Assembly (NCBI GenBank): GCA_005787345.1
Contig: SYBH01000062.1
Coordinates: 1 to 35,828, forward strand
Length of the DNA stretch: 35,828 nt
Reading direction: 5' to 3'
Origin: Actinomycetota bacterium
Lineage (GTDB): Bacteria; Actinomycetota; Acidimicrobiia; Acidimicrobiales; Acidimicrobilacustridaceae
The notes beneath the pieces are model-generated. The model had not been told where the DNA came from and searched no databases. It saw only the letters and a list, made by a program, of their open reading frames with translations. Positions 1 to 7,001 of the stretch are shown piece by piece. The position numbers and the translations under genes were made by a program. The stretch's first letter is position 1. The number at the start of each line of letters is the position of its first letter.

Positions 1-417
1 GAATACGAAGAACTCGGCTTCGGGACCAAAGAATGCTGTGTCGGCAATACCAGTGGTCTTGAGGTAGGCCTCGGCCTTCGTTGCGACATAACGCGGATCA
101 CGCGTGTAGCTCTCGTGTGTCACCGGGTCGGCCACGTAGCAGTGGATGACGGCGGTCTTGTGCTTCATGAACGGATCCATGTACACGGTGTTCGGATCGG
201 TGATGAGCACCATGTCCGATTCCTGAATCTCCTGGAAACCTCGAACCGAGGAGCCATCGAAACCGTGGCCTTCGGTGAAGTGGTCTTCACTGAGCACGTG
301 AGCCGGAATGGTCACATGCTGCATGATGCCGGGCAGGTCCGAGAAGCGGAGGTCGACGAACTCGCAGCCTTCGTCCTTCACCAGCTTCAGTACTTCTTCG
401 GGAGTGCGTTCCTGCAC
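1..417 (-). CDS. glnA: Glutamine synthetase type I (partial, N-terminal 139 residues)
   Basis: Makes glutamine from glutamate, ammonia and ATP in the cytoplasm. The visible N-terminal part has the family beta-grasp segment, the GHGFDGSSVRGFQEIQESDM stretch and the start of the catalytic domain (GPEAEFFVF at the window edge), where the glutamates of the metal site begin. The C-terminal two thirds lie outside the window. The start is GTG at 417, chosen because a perfect AGGAGGA ribosome binding site sits at 421-427. It is divergent from a second glutamine synthetase followed by a GlnR-like regulator, so nitrogen control of this intergenic region is likely. Whether the adenylylation tyrosine is present cannot be seen here. 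Identification is firm; the orthology to the housekeeping GlnA rather than another paralogue is inferred from the close match to the canonical motif. Confidence 0.96.
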   Translation of the reverse strand, partial: MQERTPEEVLKLVKDEGCEFVDLRFSDLPGIMQHVTIPAHVLSEDHFTEGHGFDGSSVRGFQEIQESDMVLITDPNTVYMDPFMKHKTAVIHCYVADPVTHESYTRDPRYVATKAEAYLKTTGIADTAFFGPEAEFFVF

Positions 418-471
418 GGTTCCTCCTGTGGGGGTGCGATCCGGTCTGATCCGGACCGCTGATCGTTGGGG

Positions 472-477
472 ACACTA
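472..477 (-). promoter_or_regulatory. Candidate -10 box of glnA
   Basis: TAGTGT on the minus strand fits the actinobacterial -10 pattern TAnnnT. It would place the transcription start near 465 and give a leader of about 48 bases that contains the strong ribosome binding site at 421-427. No convincing -35 box is visible, which is common for activator-dependent promoters. The repeat array at 532-571 lies upstream of it, where an activator would bind. Confidence 0.4.
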
Positions 478-531
478 CCCCCGGCGCCAAGGCGGCTCCT
501 GAGGAGTGACAGTGCCATGGTGTCAGGCCCT

Positions 532-571
532 GTTTTCCCAACTGTTGCCCAATTGTGAACGGAACGTGAAC
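532..571. promoter_or_regulatory. Candidate GlnR-type operator array
   Basis: Four related hexamers recur at one helical turn: GTTTTC at 532, GTTGCC at 544, GTGAAC at 555 and GTGAAC at 566 (steps of 12, 11 and 11 bases). Known GlnR boxes are built from GTnAC and GAAAC half sites at 11-base spacing, so this array is a plausible operator. It lies between the divergent glutamine synthetase genes, and a GlnR-like protein is encoded one gene away. The match to the consensus is loose, so the assignment is inference. Confidence 0.4.
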
Positions 572-632
572 TCAGACCGGGAGCCGAAGAACGGCCTTGG
601 GGCCAGAGGGCCGGGCGTGGGACACTTACCCC

Positions 633-1967
633 ATGGAACGTCAGCAGGATTACGTGCTCAGGACCGTCGAAGAGCGTGGGGTTCGCCTCATCCGCTTGTG
701 GTTCACCGACGTGCTGGGCCAGCTCAAGTCCGTGGCCATCTCACCGGCCGAACTCGAGAACGCCTTTGAAGAGGGTCTCCACTTTGATGGTTCGGTGATC
801 GACGGGTTCAGCCGAGTACAGGAATCGGACGTGCTCGCCAAACCCGACCCCAACACCTTCGAGATTCTCCCGTGGGGGAAGGGCTCGGAAATCTCCGGCC
901 GCATGTTCTGCGACATTCTCAACCACGACGACACCCCGTTCGAGGGCGACCCTCGCCAGGTACTCAAGCGCAACCTCGATAGGGCACACGACCGCGGCTT
1001 CTCATTCATGACCGCGCCCGAAATGGAATTCTTCTACTTCGCCGAGGGCGATCCTTCGAAGCCGCTTGTTCCGCTCGACTCCGGTTCGTACTTCGACCTC
1101 ACCACTGCCGACGTTGCCAGTGACCTTCGCACGCGCACGTTGCTTGTTCTTGAAGCAATGGGCATTCCGGTTGAGTACTCGTTTCACGAAGATGCACCGA
1201 GTCAGCACGAAATCGATCTGCGTTACACCGACGCACTCACCATGGCCGACAACATCATGACGTTCCGCCTCATCGTGAAAGAGATCGCGATGGAGCAGGG
1301 CGTGTTTGCATCGTTCATGCCCAAGCCTCTTGGCGGTGTGCAGGGTTCGGGTATGCACACTCACATGTCGCTGTTTGAAGGCGACGAGAATGCATTCCAT
1401 GAACCTGGCGATCCCGTTGGATTGTCAAAGGTCGCGCGCGGTTTCATCGCTGGTTTGTTGCACCATGCGCCTGAGATCACCGCAGTCACCAATCAGCTCG
1501 TGAACTCCTACAAGCGTTTAGTGTCTGGTTACGAAGCACCGGTGTACATCACGTGGGCACGCAACAATCAGTCATCTCTTGTTCGGGTTCCGGTCACCAA
1601 GCGAGGCAAGCAATCGTCAACTCGTATCGAATACCGCGCACCCGATCCGGCGTGTAACCCATATCTCGCGTATTCAGTCATGCTCGCCGCCGGCCTCAAG
1701 GGAATCGAAGGTGGCTACGAATTGCCGCCCGAAGCGGCAGCGAACGTTTTCGAACTCACTCCCGAGCAGCGCGCTGCCGAAGGCATCCGCCCTCTTCCGC
1801 AATCGCTTTCGGAATCACTCGATGTCATGGAGAGCTCGGAACTCGTTGCCGAAGCACTTGGCGAACATATTTTCGAATGGTTCCTGCGCAATAAGCGTGC
1901 GGAATGGTCCGATTACAAGGCTCAGGTCACGCAGTTCGAACTCGATCGGTACCTTCCGGCTTGGTAA
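633..1967 (+). CDS. glnA2: Glutamine synthetase family protein, GlnA2-like
   Basis: A 444-residue type I glutamine synthetase paralogue. Visible are the N-terminal FDGSVIDGFSRVQESD segment (about 51-66), the metal-site motif MTAPEMEFF (126-134), GSGMHTHMSL near 250, NQLVNSYKRL near 300 and the RIEYRAPDP substrate loop. The C-terminal part reads YELPPEAAANVFELT, without the tyrosine that GlnE adenylylates in GlnA. The overall pattern matches actinobacterial GlnA2, some members of which are gamma-glutamylpolyamine synthetases, so the substrate may be a polyamine rather than ammonia. The ATG at 633 is preferred over an in-frame start 12 codons upstream because homology begins here. It ends 5 bases before the GlnR-like gene, so the two are probably cotranscribed. 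Family is certain; substrate is not. Confidence 0.93.
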   Translation: MERQQDYVLRTVEERGVRLIRLWFTDVLGQLKSVAISPAELENAFEEGLHFDGSVIDGFSRVQESDVLAKPDPNTFEILPWGKGSEISGRMFCDILNHDDTPFEGDPRQVLKRNLDRAHDRGFSFMTAPEMEFFYFAEGDPSKPLVPLDSGSYFDLTTADVASDLRTRTLLVLEAMGIPVEYSFHEDAPSQHEIDLRYTDALTMADNIMTFRLIVKEIAMEQGVFASFMPKPLGGVQGSGMHTHMSLFEGDENAFHEPGDPVGLSKVARGFIAGLLHHAPEITAVTNQLVNSYKRLVSGYEAPVYITWARNNQSSLVRVPVTKRGKQSSTRIEYRAPDPACNPYLAYSVMLAAGLKGIEGGYELPPEAAANVFELTPEQRAAEGIRPLPQSLSESLDVMESSELVAEALGEHIFEWFLRNKRAEWSDYKAQVTQFELDRYLPAW

Positions 1968-1972
1968 CCATC

Positions 1973-2653
1973 ATGGAACCAATCCTCATCTTCCCCGATC
2001 CTCCACCCCCGGAACTCGCACAAGCACTCGACTTGTCCGGGTATCCGTGGAAGTCCGCAAGTGACGAACTCGCCGCGTCCCGAATCGAACCCGAAAGCGG
2101 TTGGGGTGGCGCAATCATTTGTGCCTATCTCGACCCTGAGCGCGCGTTCGCTCTGTGCCGCGCACTGCGCAAGCGCGATGTTCCACTTGAACCACTATTG
2201 CTCTTAGTAAGCGGAACGCAATTGGGCGACCTCGAACTGCGCGACGACCTCTACGACGATTTCTGTTTGGCGCCATTCCACCCGCGCGAACTCGAAGCCC
2301 GTCTCAAGCATTTGTATTGGAATACCGGAGCAGGCGTCCGACCCGAACTCGTTGAGTACGGCGAACTCGTGCTCAACCTTGAGACCTATCAGGCCGCAAT
2401 CGGTGGCGCACCACTCGATCTCACCTACATGGAATACGAACTACTGAAGTTCCTTTCCTCGAACCCAGGCAAAGTGTTTACTCGTGAAACTCTGCTTAGC
2501 CGTGTGTGGGGCTACGAGTACTACGGCGGCGCCCGCACTGTCGATGTTCACATCCGACGTCTACGCGCCAAGCTCGGCGAACATCACGCCAACCTGATTC
2601 AAACTGTTCGCAGTGTTGGCTATCGCTTCGGCCAATCGCGCTGGGGTGCTTAA
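1973..2653 (+). CDS. glnR: GlnR-like OmpR/PhoB-family nitrogen response regulator
   Basis: A 226-residue regulator with an atypical receiver domain (about 1-118) and a C-terminal winged-helix domain (about 125-220). The DNA-binding part (LDLTYMEYELLKFL, VWGYEYYGGARTVDVHIRR, VGYRF) closely follows actinobacterial GlnR, which activates glnA, amtB and other nitrogen genes without a cognate kinase. The receiver is eroded: at the end of the third strand (IICAYLD, 48-54) the phospho-acceptor position is occupied by C50/A51, and acidic residues near the N-terminus are not in the usual place. Streptomyces GlnR also works without phosphorylation. Position directly after a glutamine synthetase gene supports the nitrogen role. 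It ends before a bidirectional terminator. The symbol rests on motif similarity and context. Confidence 0.85.
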   Translation: MEPILIFPDPPPPELAQALDLSGYPWKSASDELAASRIEPESGWGGAIICAYLDPERAFALCRALRKRDVPLEPLLLLVSGTQLGDLELRDDLYDDFCLAPFHPRELEARLKHLYWNTGAGVRPELVEYGELVLNLETYQAAIGGAPLDLTYMEYELLKFLSSNPGKVFTRETLLSRVWGYEYYGGARTVDVHIRRLRAKLGEHHANLIQTVRSVGYRFGQSRWGA

Positions 2654-2714
2654 GCACGCTTCGTCACCCATCGCGTTCACAACACTCTGCAAAACGAAAC
2701 ACTCTGCAAAAACG

Positions 2715-2744
2715 AAACACGCCGCCCCGAAGGGCGGCGTGTTT
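2715..2744. terminator. Bidirectional intrinsic terminator
   Basis: A perfect 13-base-pair stem (2715-2727 with 2732-2744) with a CGAA loop. It starts with AAA and ends with TTT, so it works in both directions. It lies between the converging glnR-like and cold-shock genes and can end both. Confidence 0.9.
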
Positions 2745-2761
2745 GCGAAACGAGCATGGTC

Positions 2762-2962
2762 TCAGACAGGACGAACGTCCTGTGCCTGATCGCCCTTCGG
2801 GCCACTGGTGACCTCGAATTCGACGGCTTGACCTTCCTCGAGTGAGCGGTAACCCGAGCCGCTGATCGCGCTGTAATGCACGAACACGTCGGGGCCTCCC
2901 TCACGTGAGATGAAGCCGAAGCCCTTTTCAGCGTTGAACCACTTGACGGTACCGGCAGCCAT
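2762..2962 (-). CDS. Cold-shock domain protein (CspA family)
   Basis: A 66-residue single-domain nucleic-acid-binding protein of the usual CspA length. It starts [15 protein letters not shown], which includes RNP1 (KGFGFI), followed by RNP2 (VFVHY near 40-44) and the C-terminal [13 protein letters not shown] strand. Such proteins melt RNA secondary structure, and in actinomycetes they are often abundant at all temperatures. The ATG at 2962 is preceded by AAAGGGG, a good ribosome binding site; an in-frame start further upstream has no homology. It has its own promoter at 3027-3056 and shares the terminator at 2715-2744 with the glnR-like gene. Confidence 0.97.
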   Translation of the reverse strand: MAAGTVKWFNAEKGFGFISREGGPDVFVHYSAISGSGYRSLEEGQAVEFEVTSGPKGDQAQDVRPV

Positions 2963-3026
2963 TCCGGGACCCCTTTCTGTCCTGCGGGGTCGGAACACCT
3001 TCCCAGCACCTTCTTAACGAATCGGC

Positions 3027-3056
3027 ACGCTACCGCTCTCTGCCGCTCCGTGTCGA
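3027..3056 (-). promoter_or_regulatory. Candidate promoter of the cold-shock gene
   Basis: On the minus strand TCGACA (3056-3051) and TAGCGT (3032-3027) are separated by 18 bases, a good match to a sigma-70-type promoter in actinomycetes. A start near 3020 would give a leader of about 58 bases before the ATG at 2962. TAGCGT recurs before several other genes in this window. Confidence 0.45.
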
Positions 3057-3114
3057 TGAAAAGTTGTGGGGCCGCGAAAAGTTCATCTCGAGCCAGCGAG
3101 AGACCAAGATCCGA

Positions 3115-3282
3115 TCAGGATTCGGGATAGGCCAGGGCCAAGTCTTCAGTGCCCGCATAGTTGACGTCGACCTCGTCTTCGACACTCCAGCCCAACACAC
3201 CCGCCACGATCGACATGGTCATGAGAAACCCAACAGGGATTGCGATCAGGAGCACGAGAACGATGATGACGACACCAGCCAT
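3115..3282 (-). CDS. Small single-pass membrane protein, unknown function
   Basis: A 55-residue protein with one strongly hydrophobic segment (about 4-29) and an acidic C-terminal tail (EDEVDVNYAGTEDLALAYPES, about 35-55). The ATG at 3282 is 10 bases after the ridA stop codon, so it is probably read in the same transcript by reinitiation; the ribosome binding site is weak. I do not recognise a named family. The hydrophobic-then-acidic layout and codon use look like a real gene. A longer reading frame upstream overlaps ridA and is less likely. Confidence 0.65.
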   Translation of the reverse strand: MAGVVIIVLVLLIAIPVGFLMTMSIVAGVLGWSVEDEVDVNYAGTEDLALAYPES

Positions 3283-3292
3283 GGCCGAAACC

Positions 3293-3649
3293 TTACTTCT
3301 CGGCGGGCGACCAAGCCCACGCTTCGATCTCGACGAGGGCCACACGAGGCAGTTCGGCCACTGCGAAGGCGCTGCGAGCCGGGCGATGATCACCAAATGC
3401 CGCCATGTAGGCCTCGTTCATGAGGTCGAAATCACGCATATGGCGAAGGAAGACCGTGGTCTTCACGACGTCAGCAAGCGAAGCGCCTTCTCTTTCAAGA
3501 AGCGCCGCCATATTTGCCAGAGCCTGCGTGGTCTCGTGTATCACGCCGCCCACGATCATTTCCCCGTTGACCAATCCAAGTTGACCGGAGACCACAAGGA
3601 AGTCTCCGGCGCGAACGATGGGAGTGTACGGACCGATCGGTGTACTCAT
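3293..3649 (-). CDS. ridA: RidA/YjgF/UK114 family enamine/imine deaminase
   Basis: A 118-residue protein of typical RidA length. RidA proteins are trimers that hydrolyse reactive enamines and imines released by PLP enzymes. The conserved C-terminal block RPARSAFAVAELPRVALVEIEAWA contains the arginine that binds the substrate carboxylate and the EIEA signature; the N-terminal GPYTPIVRAGDFLVVSGQ block is also typical. The ATG at 3649 follows the stop of the upstream molybdenum-hydroxylase-like gene by 4 bases, which implies an operon with it and with the small membrane protein downstream. The exact subfamily cannot be told from sequence alone. Confidence 0.93.
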   Translation of the reverse strand: MSTPIGPYTPIVRAGDFLVVSGQLGLVNGEMIVGGVIHETTQALANMAALLEREGASLADVVKTTVFLRHMRDFDLMNEAYMAAFGDHRPARSAFAVAELPRVALVEIEAWAWSPAEK

Positions 3650-3653
3650 GAAC

Positions 3654-5297
3654 TCACTGTGTCACAGGTTCGCCGTCGAGAACACCGCGACCCGTCGGCC
3701 AATCGGTCGGCCAACCTTGAGCCGACCACACCGCTGCTGCTGCTGCGGCAAAGACCGCATCAGAGCCATTGACCGGTTCGCTGTCTTGCTCATGCAATGT
3801 CACCTCAATCTGTGGCATGTCAGCCGAACGAAGGACGCCAAAGGAACGAATCGTCAAATCACTGATCGTTCCGTCGTCGCCGACAGACAGACCCTCGCTT
3901 GTTACCCAACCGAGTGCCATGTGAACCGCACCGATTGCATACGAGCGAAGGACGATCGCGTCGAGCAAACGACCACAGCGAAGATCAACGTGTATGACAC
4001 CATCGAGTCCAATCGCAACTGACGCGACTGCACCTTCTTCGCTTGTCACCGTTACAGCGTGCGTCACGCCATCGATAGCTTGTGCATTCTTCCTTGCCTC
4101 AAGCGCTGCAATGAGAAGTTGAGCTTCAACTGTTCCAGCGCCGCGGATATCGACCGAGGTTGGTGGTCCGACAACATCGACTTCCTCAACAACCAACTGC
4201 GGGGCGACGCGCGCGATTGCGTCTGCAATTCCGGCGGTGCGAACAACTCGAATTACACCTGAACCATCAGAGCGAATACCGGCGGCAATTGGCGGACGCT
4301 TTGGTCCAGTACGCACAACGTCCTCGCGAGACAACACCACACGAACCGCTTGTCGATATTCATAGGCAAGTTCGCGGGCAACGCTACCAACCTCGGTCGT
4401 CAACTTGCCGCCAAATGCTCCGCCGTTCGCGAGCGAGGTAAACGGCTCGCCCCCGGGTTCGCACCACGACGCGTCGGTCTCGAGATAGGCCGGCTCGACC
4501 CAACCAGTTCGGAGCGTCAGTTCCCACTCGCCCTCAGGAAGCTCAAGCGGCGGCTCCGGCGACGTTGTTCCGTGCCGACCCTGCACCTTGCCCGCCAACG
4601 CGCGGGCTTCAGGCAACGATCCAGCGACAACCCATCCACCTTCACCATTGGGAATGGCAACGAGCGCATCGGGAGGCGCAGTGTCTTCGGAAAACCCTCC
4701 GCGACCAAGCACAACCTCTGTAGATACCTGCTGTGTTGATCGACCCTCGATAGTCGCCCGACGGGACGCATCTTCGAAATTCCGGTTTTCACTTCGCGAA
4801 TGTTCCACGACAGACGAACCGCTCACGACCATTGACCATGCTTCACGGATCGTTTGCCAGCCGGTACATCGACACAGATGCGCAGCCAAGGCGCGATCAA
4901 CTGCATCAAGATCGTCGGCCGCGGTGTTCTTCGAACGCAGGCCCTCAAGTCGACACACAATGCCCGGGGTGCAGAAACCGCATTGACTTCCACCAGTTGC
5001 TAACAGCGCATCGGACCAGCGCTCCCGATCTTCTTCGGCCAATCCGTCGACCGTAGTAATCACGCGGCCAGCGATGCGGCGAACTGGAGTGACACAAGCA
5101 ACTCGCGGTGCACCGTCGACCAACACGGTGCAGCAACCGCACTGACCCTGTGGATTGCATCCAGCTTTTGGCGCCCGATTTCCGAGCCGACCGCGCAACG
5201 CCGCCAACAACGACACGCCGTTGTCGGGAACGCTCACCTGTTCGCCGTCAACGACGAACGTGATCTGCGCTATTTCGGCTGGAGAGGAATCGGTCAT
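3654..5297 (-). CDS. Fused [2Fe-2S] / truncated molybdenum-hydroxylase-like protein
   Basis: A 547-residue protein. Residues 1-155 are the two-cluster iron-sulfur subunit of the xanthine dehydrogenase family: a plant-ferredoxin domain with C47, C53, C56 and C68, and a four-helix domain with C106, C109, C142 and C144. Residues about 195-540 resemble parts of the large molybdopterin subunit: NGGAFGGK at 291-298 matches the cofactor-contact loop, VRVVLSREDVVRTGPKRPP (318-336) is typical, and TIRSFGVLRSADMPQIEV (482-499) is a C-terminal landmark. About half of the large subunit is missing, and the final GxGE-type motif with the catalytic glutamate is replaced by PVNGSDAVF (509-516). No FAD subunit is encoded nearby. 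Related fused proteins occur in actinomycetes; this one looks catalytically dead or altered. Function unknown. Confidence 0.8.
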   Translation of the reverse strand: MTDSSPAEIAQITFVVDGEQVSVPDNGVSLLAALRGRLGNRAPKAGCNPQGQCGCCTVLVDGAPRVACVTPVRRIAGRVITTVDGLAEEDRERWSDALLATGGSQCGFCTPGIVCRLEGLRSKNTAADDLDAVDRALAAHLCRCTGWQTIREAWSMVVSGSSVVEHSRSENRNFEDASRRATIEGRSTQQVSTEVVLGRGGFSEDTAPPDALVAIPNGEGGWVVAGSLPEARALAGKVQGRHGTTSPEPPLELPEGEWELTLRTGWVEPAYLETDASWCEPGGEPFTSLANGGAFGGKLTTEVGSVARELAYEYRQAVRVVLSREDVVRTGPKRPPIAAGIRSDGSGVIRVVRTAGIADAIARVAPQLVVEEVDVVGPPTSVDIRGAGTVEAQLLIAALEARKNAQAIDGVTHAVTVTSEEGAVASVAIGLDGVIHVDLRCGRLLDAIVLRSYAIGAVHMALGWVTSEGLSVGDDGTISDLTIRSFGVLRSADMPQIEVTLHEQDSEPVNGSDAVFAAAAAAVWSAQGWPTDWPTGRGVLDGEPVTQ

Positions 5298-5338
5298 GCC
5301 ACCACGGTCAGGTTGAGAAAGAAGAGGGCACTACGCGA

Positions 5339-5364
5339 CGACGACCGCCCGAAGGCGGCCGTCG
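5339..5364 (-). terminator. Hairpin downstream of erpA
   Basis: An 11-pair stem with one mismatch (5339-5349 with 5354-5364) and a CGAA loop, just after the erpA stop codon on the minus strand and before the start at 5297. The following minus-strand bases are pyrimidine-rich but lack a clean T run, so it may be a weak terminator or a mRNA stabiliser. Confidence 0.5.
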
Positions 5365-5384
5365 ATCCGAAAGTGAAAGAAAGA

Positions 5385-5705
5385 TCAGCTGAACGAGTTA
5401 CCGCAACCACAGGTCTTCTGCGCGTTGGGGTTGTCGATCGCGAAGCCCGCACCCTGAAGGCCATCTTTGTAATCAAGGGTGGCGCCGGTGAGGAGCTGAG
5501 CGCTTGAAGGGTCGACCACGACCGGAACACCGAACTCGGTGTTCACGACGTCTTCTGAATCCTTTTCGGAATCAAAGAACATTTCGTAGGAGAAGCCACT
5601 GCAGCCGCCGGGGCGCACTGCGACGCGGAGCATGAGATCTCCCTGGCCCTCTTGGGCGATGAGTTCGGCAACCTTTGAAGATGCGGTTTCGGTGAGCGTG
5701 ATCAC
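5385..5705 (-). CDS. erpA: Iron-sulfur cluster carrier, HesB/IscA/ErpA family
   Basis: A 106-residue A-type carrier that delivers Fe-S clusters to target enzymes. The three conserved cysteines are visible: C35 in GGCSGFSYEMFFD and C99/C101 in the C-terminal TCGCGNSFS. Length is normal. The start is GTG at 5705, chosen because GGAGGA lies just upstream at proper spacing; longer frames lack homology. It is divergent from mrp, another Fe-S assembly factor, across about 107 bases, and is upstream of an Fe-S flavoprotein-type gene. ErpA versus IscA cannot be separated by sequence alone; the symbol follows usual actinobacterial naming. Confidence 0.92.
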   Translation of the reverse strand: MITLTETASSKVAELIAQEGQGDLMLRVAVRPGGCSGFSYEMFFDSEKDSEDVVNTEFGVPVVVDPSSAQLLTGATLDYKDGLQGAGFAIDNPNAQKTCGCGNSFS

Positions 5706-5800
5706 TGTTGTCCTCCGTGATTCAGCGGTGTAACGCAAAAGGCTAGCGGAATCATCGCCAAGAACACACGTCTGGGCGGGGTTTGCCCCGTCCTCGCCGG

Positions 5801-5806
5801 TAGATT
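5801..5806 (+). promoter_or_regulatory. -10 box for leaderless mrp transcript
   Basis: TAGATT ends exactly 6 bases before the ATG at 5813, and no Shine-Dalgarno sequence is visible. This spacing puts the transcription start at the A of the ATG. Confidence 0.55.
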
Positions 5807-5812
5807 TCCCGT

Positions 5813-6985
5813 ATGGAAGCCCTTCCCACCAGCGATGAGATCCTCGCTGCACTCCGAGGTGTCGTCGATCCCGAGCTCGGGGCCGACATCGTGGAACTGG
5901 GTATGGCCCGATCAGCAACCGTTTCCGAAGCCGGCGCTGCGATCGTCGTGGTGGCCCTGACCACCGCTGGCTGCCCGCTCAAGGCCCAACTAAAGCGAGA
6001 AATCCTCACCCGTATCGAGAGTCTGCCCGGTATCACCTCGGCCTCAATCGATTGGGTCGAGATGGATGCCGAGCAGAAGGCCGCGGCCATGGATGTCGCT
6101 CGCAAGCACGCCCAATCCGCCGCCGGTCCCAACCGAGTTCCACCGGGTGCTCGAGTGCTTGCCGTTGCTTCAGGCAAGGGCGGGGTCGGAAAGTCGTCAG
6201 TTACCGCCAACCTCGCGGCAGCCCTGGCCAATCGCGGTTTCGCCGTCGGTGTCATCGATGCCGACATTTGGGGTTTCTCGATTCCGCGCATGCTTGGCAT
6301 CGAAGGCCGACTTGAAGCAACAACCGGCCCGAACGAAGAACGCACGATTATCCCGAAGTCAATCCCCATTGGCACTGGCCGACTCGATGTCGTGTCGATG
6401 GGATTGCTCGTCGACGACGAAACCGATGCACTCATGTGGCGCGGGCTCATTTTGAATCGCGCCGTGCAGCATTTCCTCGAAGACGTCTCGTGGGCGAAGG
6501 ATCTCGATTACATCGTCATTGACCTTCCACCTGGCACCGGCGATGTCCAAATGGGCCTTGCGCGCATGCTTCCGCAAGCCGAAATGATTGTGGTCACGAC
6601 CCCCGCAGTTGGCGCGCAACGCGTCGCAACTCGTGCCGTCACGATGGCGCGTAAGAGTCATCTTCATGTTCTCGGTGTGATCGAAAACATGAGCGCGTTC
6701 ACTTGCGATCACGGCCACACACATGCGGTGTTTGGTGAGGGTGGCGGCGCTGCACTCGCCGAAAGTGAAGGGCTTCCGCTTCTTGGTTGCATTCCGCTCG
6801 AACCAGCTGTTTCACAAGGTGGCGATACCGGCGCACCGATTGTGCTCACCGAAGGTGAAGCATCCACCGCACTTCGAGCGATAACCGAACTCCTTGTGAC
6901 CGAACTTGCACCACCAATTTCAATGAGTGGTTGTTCGGCCCGAATGCTCGATGCCGCTCTTGCTGCGCTCGACGCAACTGACTAA
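5813..6985 (+). CDS. mrp: Mrp/ApbC/NBP35-type Fe-S cluster carrier ATPase
   Basis: A 390-residue cytoplasmic P-loop ATPase that loads or transfers Fe-S clusters. Residues 1-95 form a MIP18/DUF59 domain (VVDPELG at 17-23, TTAGCPLK at 50-57). The deviant Walker A motif GKGGVGKSS is at 121-129, DADIWGFSIPR follows, then DLPPGTGDVQ and the IENMS block. In the C-terminal part the usual CxxC pair is not complete: after the first cysteine the sequence runs DHGHTH, so cluster binding by two cysteines per monomer is not obvious. The start ATG has a TAGATT -10 box 6 bases upstream and no ribosome binding site. It converges on the thioesterase gene with a 16-base gap and no visible terminator. Confidence 0.95.
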   Translation: MEALPTSDEILAALRGVVDPELGADIVELGMARSATVSEAGAAIVVVALTTAGCPLKAQLKREILTRIESLPGITSASIDWVEMDAEQKAAAMDVARKHAQSAAGPNRVPPGARVLAVASGKGGVGKSSVTANLAAALANRGFAVGVIDADIWGFSIPRMLGIEGRLEATTGPNEERTIIPKSIPIGTGRLDVVSMGLLVDDETDALMWRGLILNRAVQHFLEDVSWAKDLDYIVIDLPPGTGDVQMGLARMLPQAEMIVVTTPAVGAQRVATRAVTMARKSHLHVLGVIENMSAFTCDHGHTHAVFGEGGGAALAESEGLPLLGCIPLEPAVSQGGDTGAPIVLTEGEASTALRAITELLVTELAPPISMSGCSARMLDAALAALDATD

Positions 6986-7001
6986 TTCCCAGCGCGAGAA
7001 C

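Noticed and set aside
597-632. Upstream in-frame start of the GlnA2-like gene
   Set aside because: The added residues have no similarity to the family; the ATG at 633 gives the standard N-terminus.
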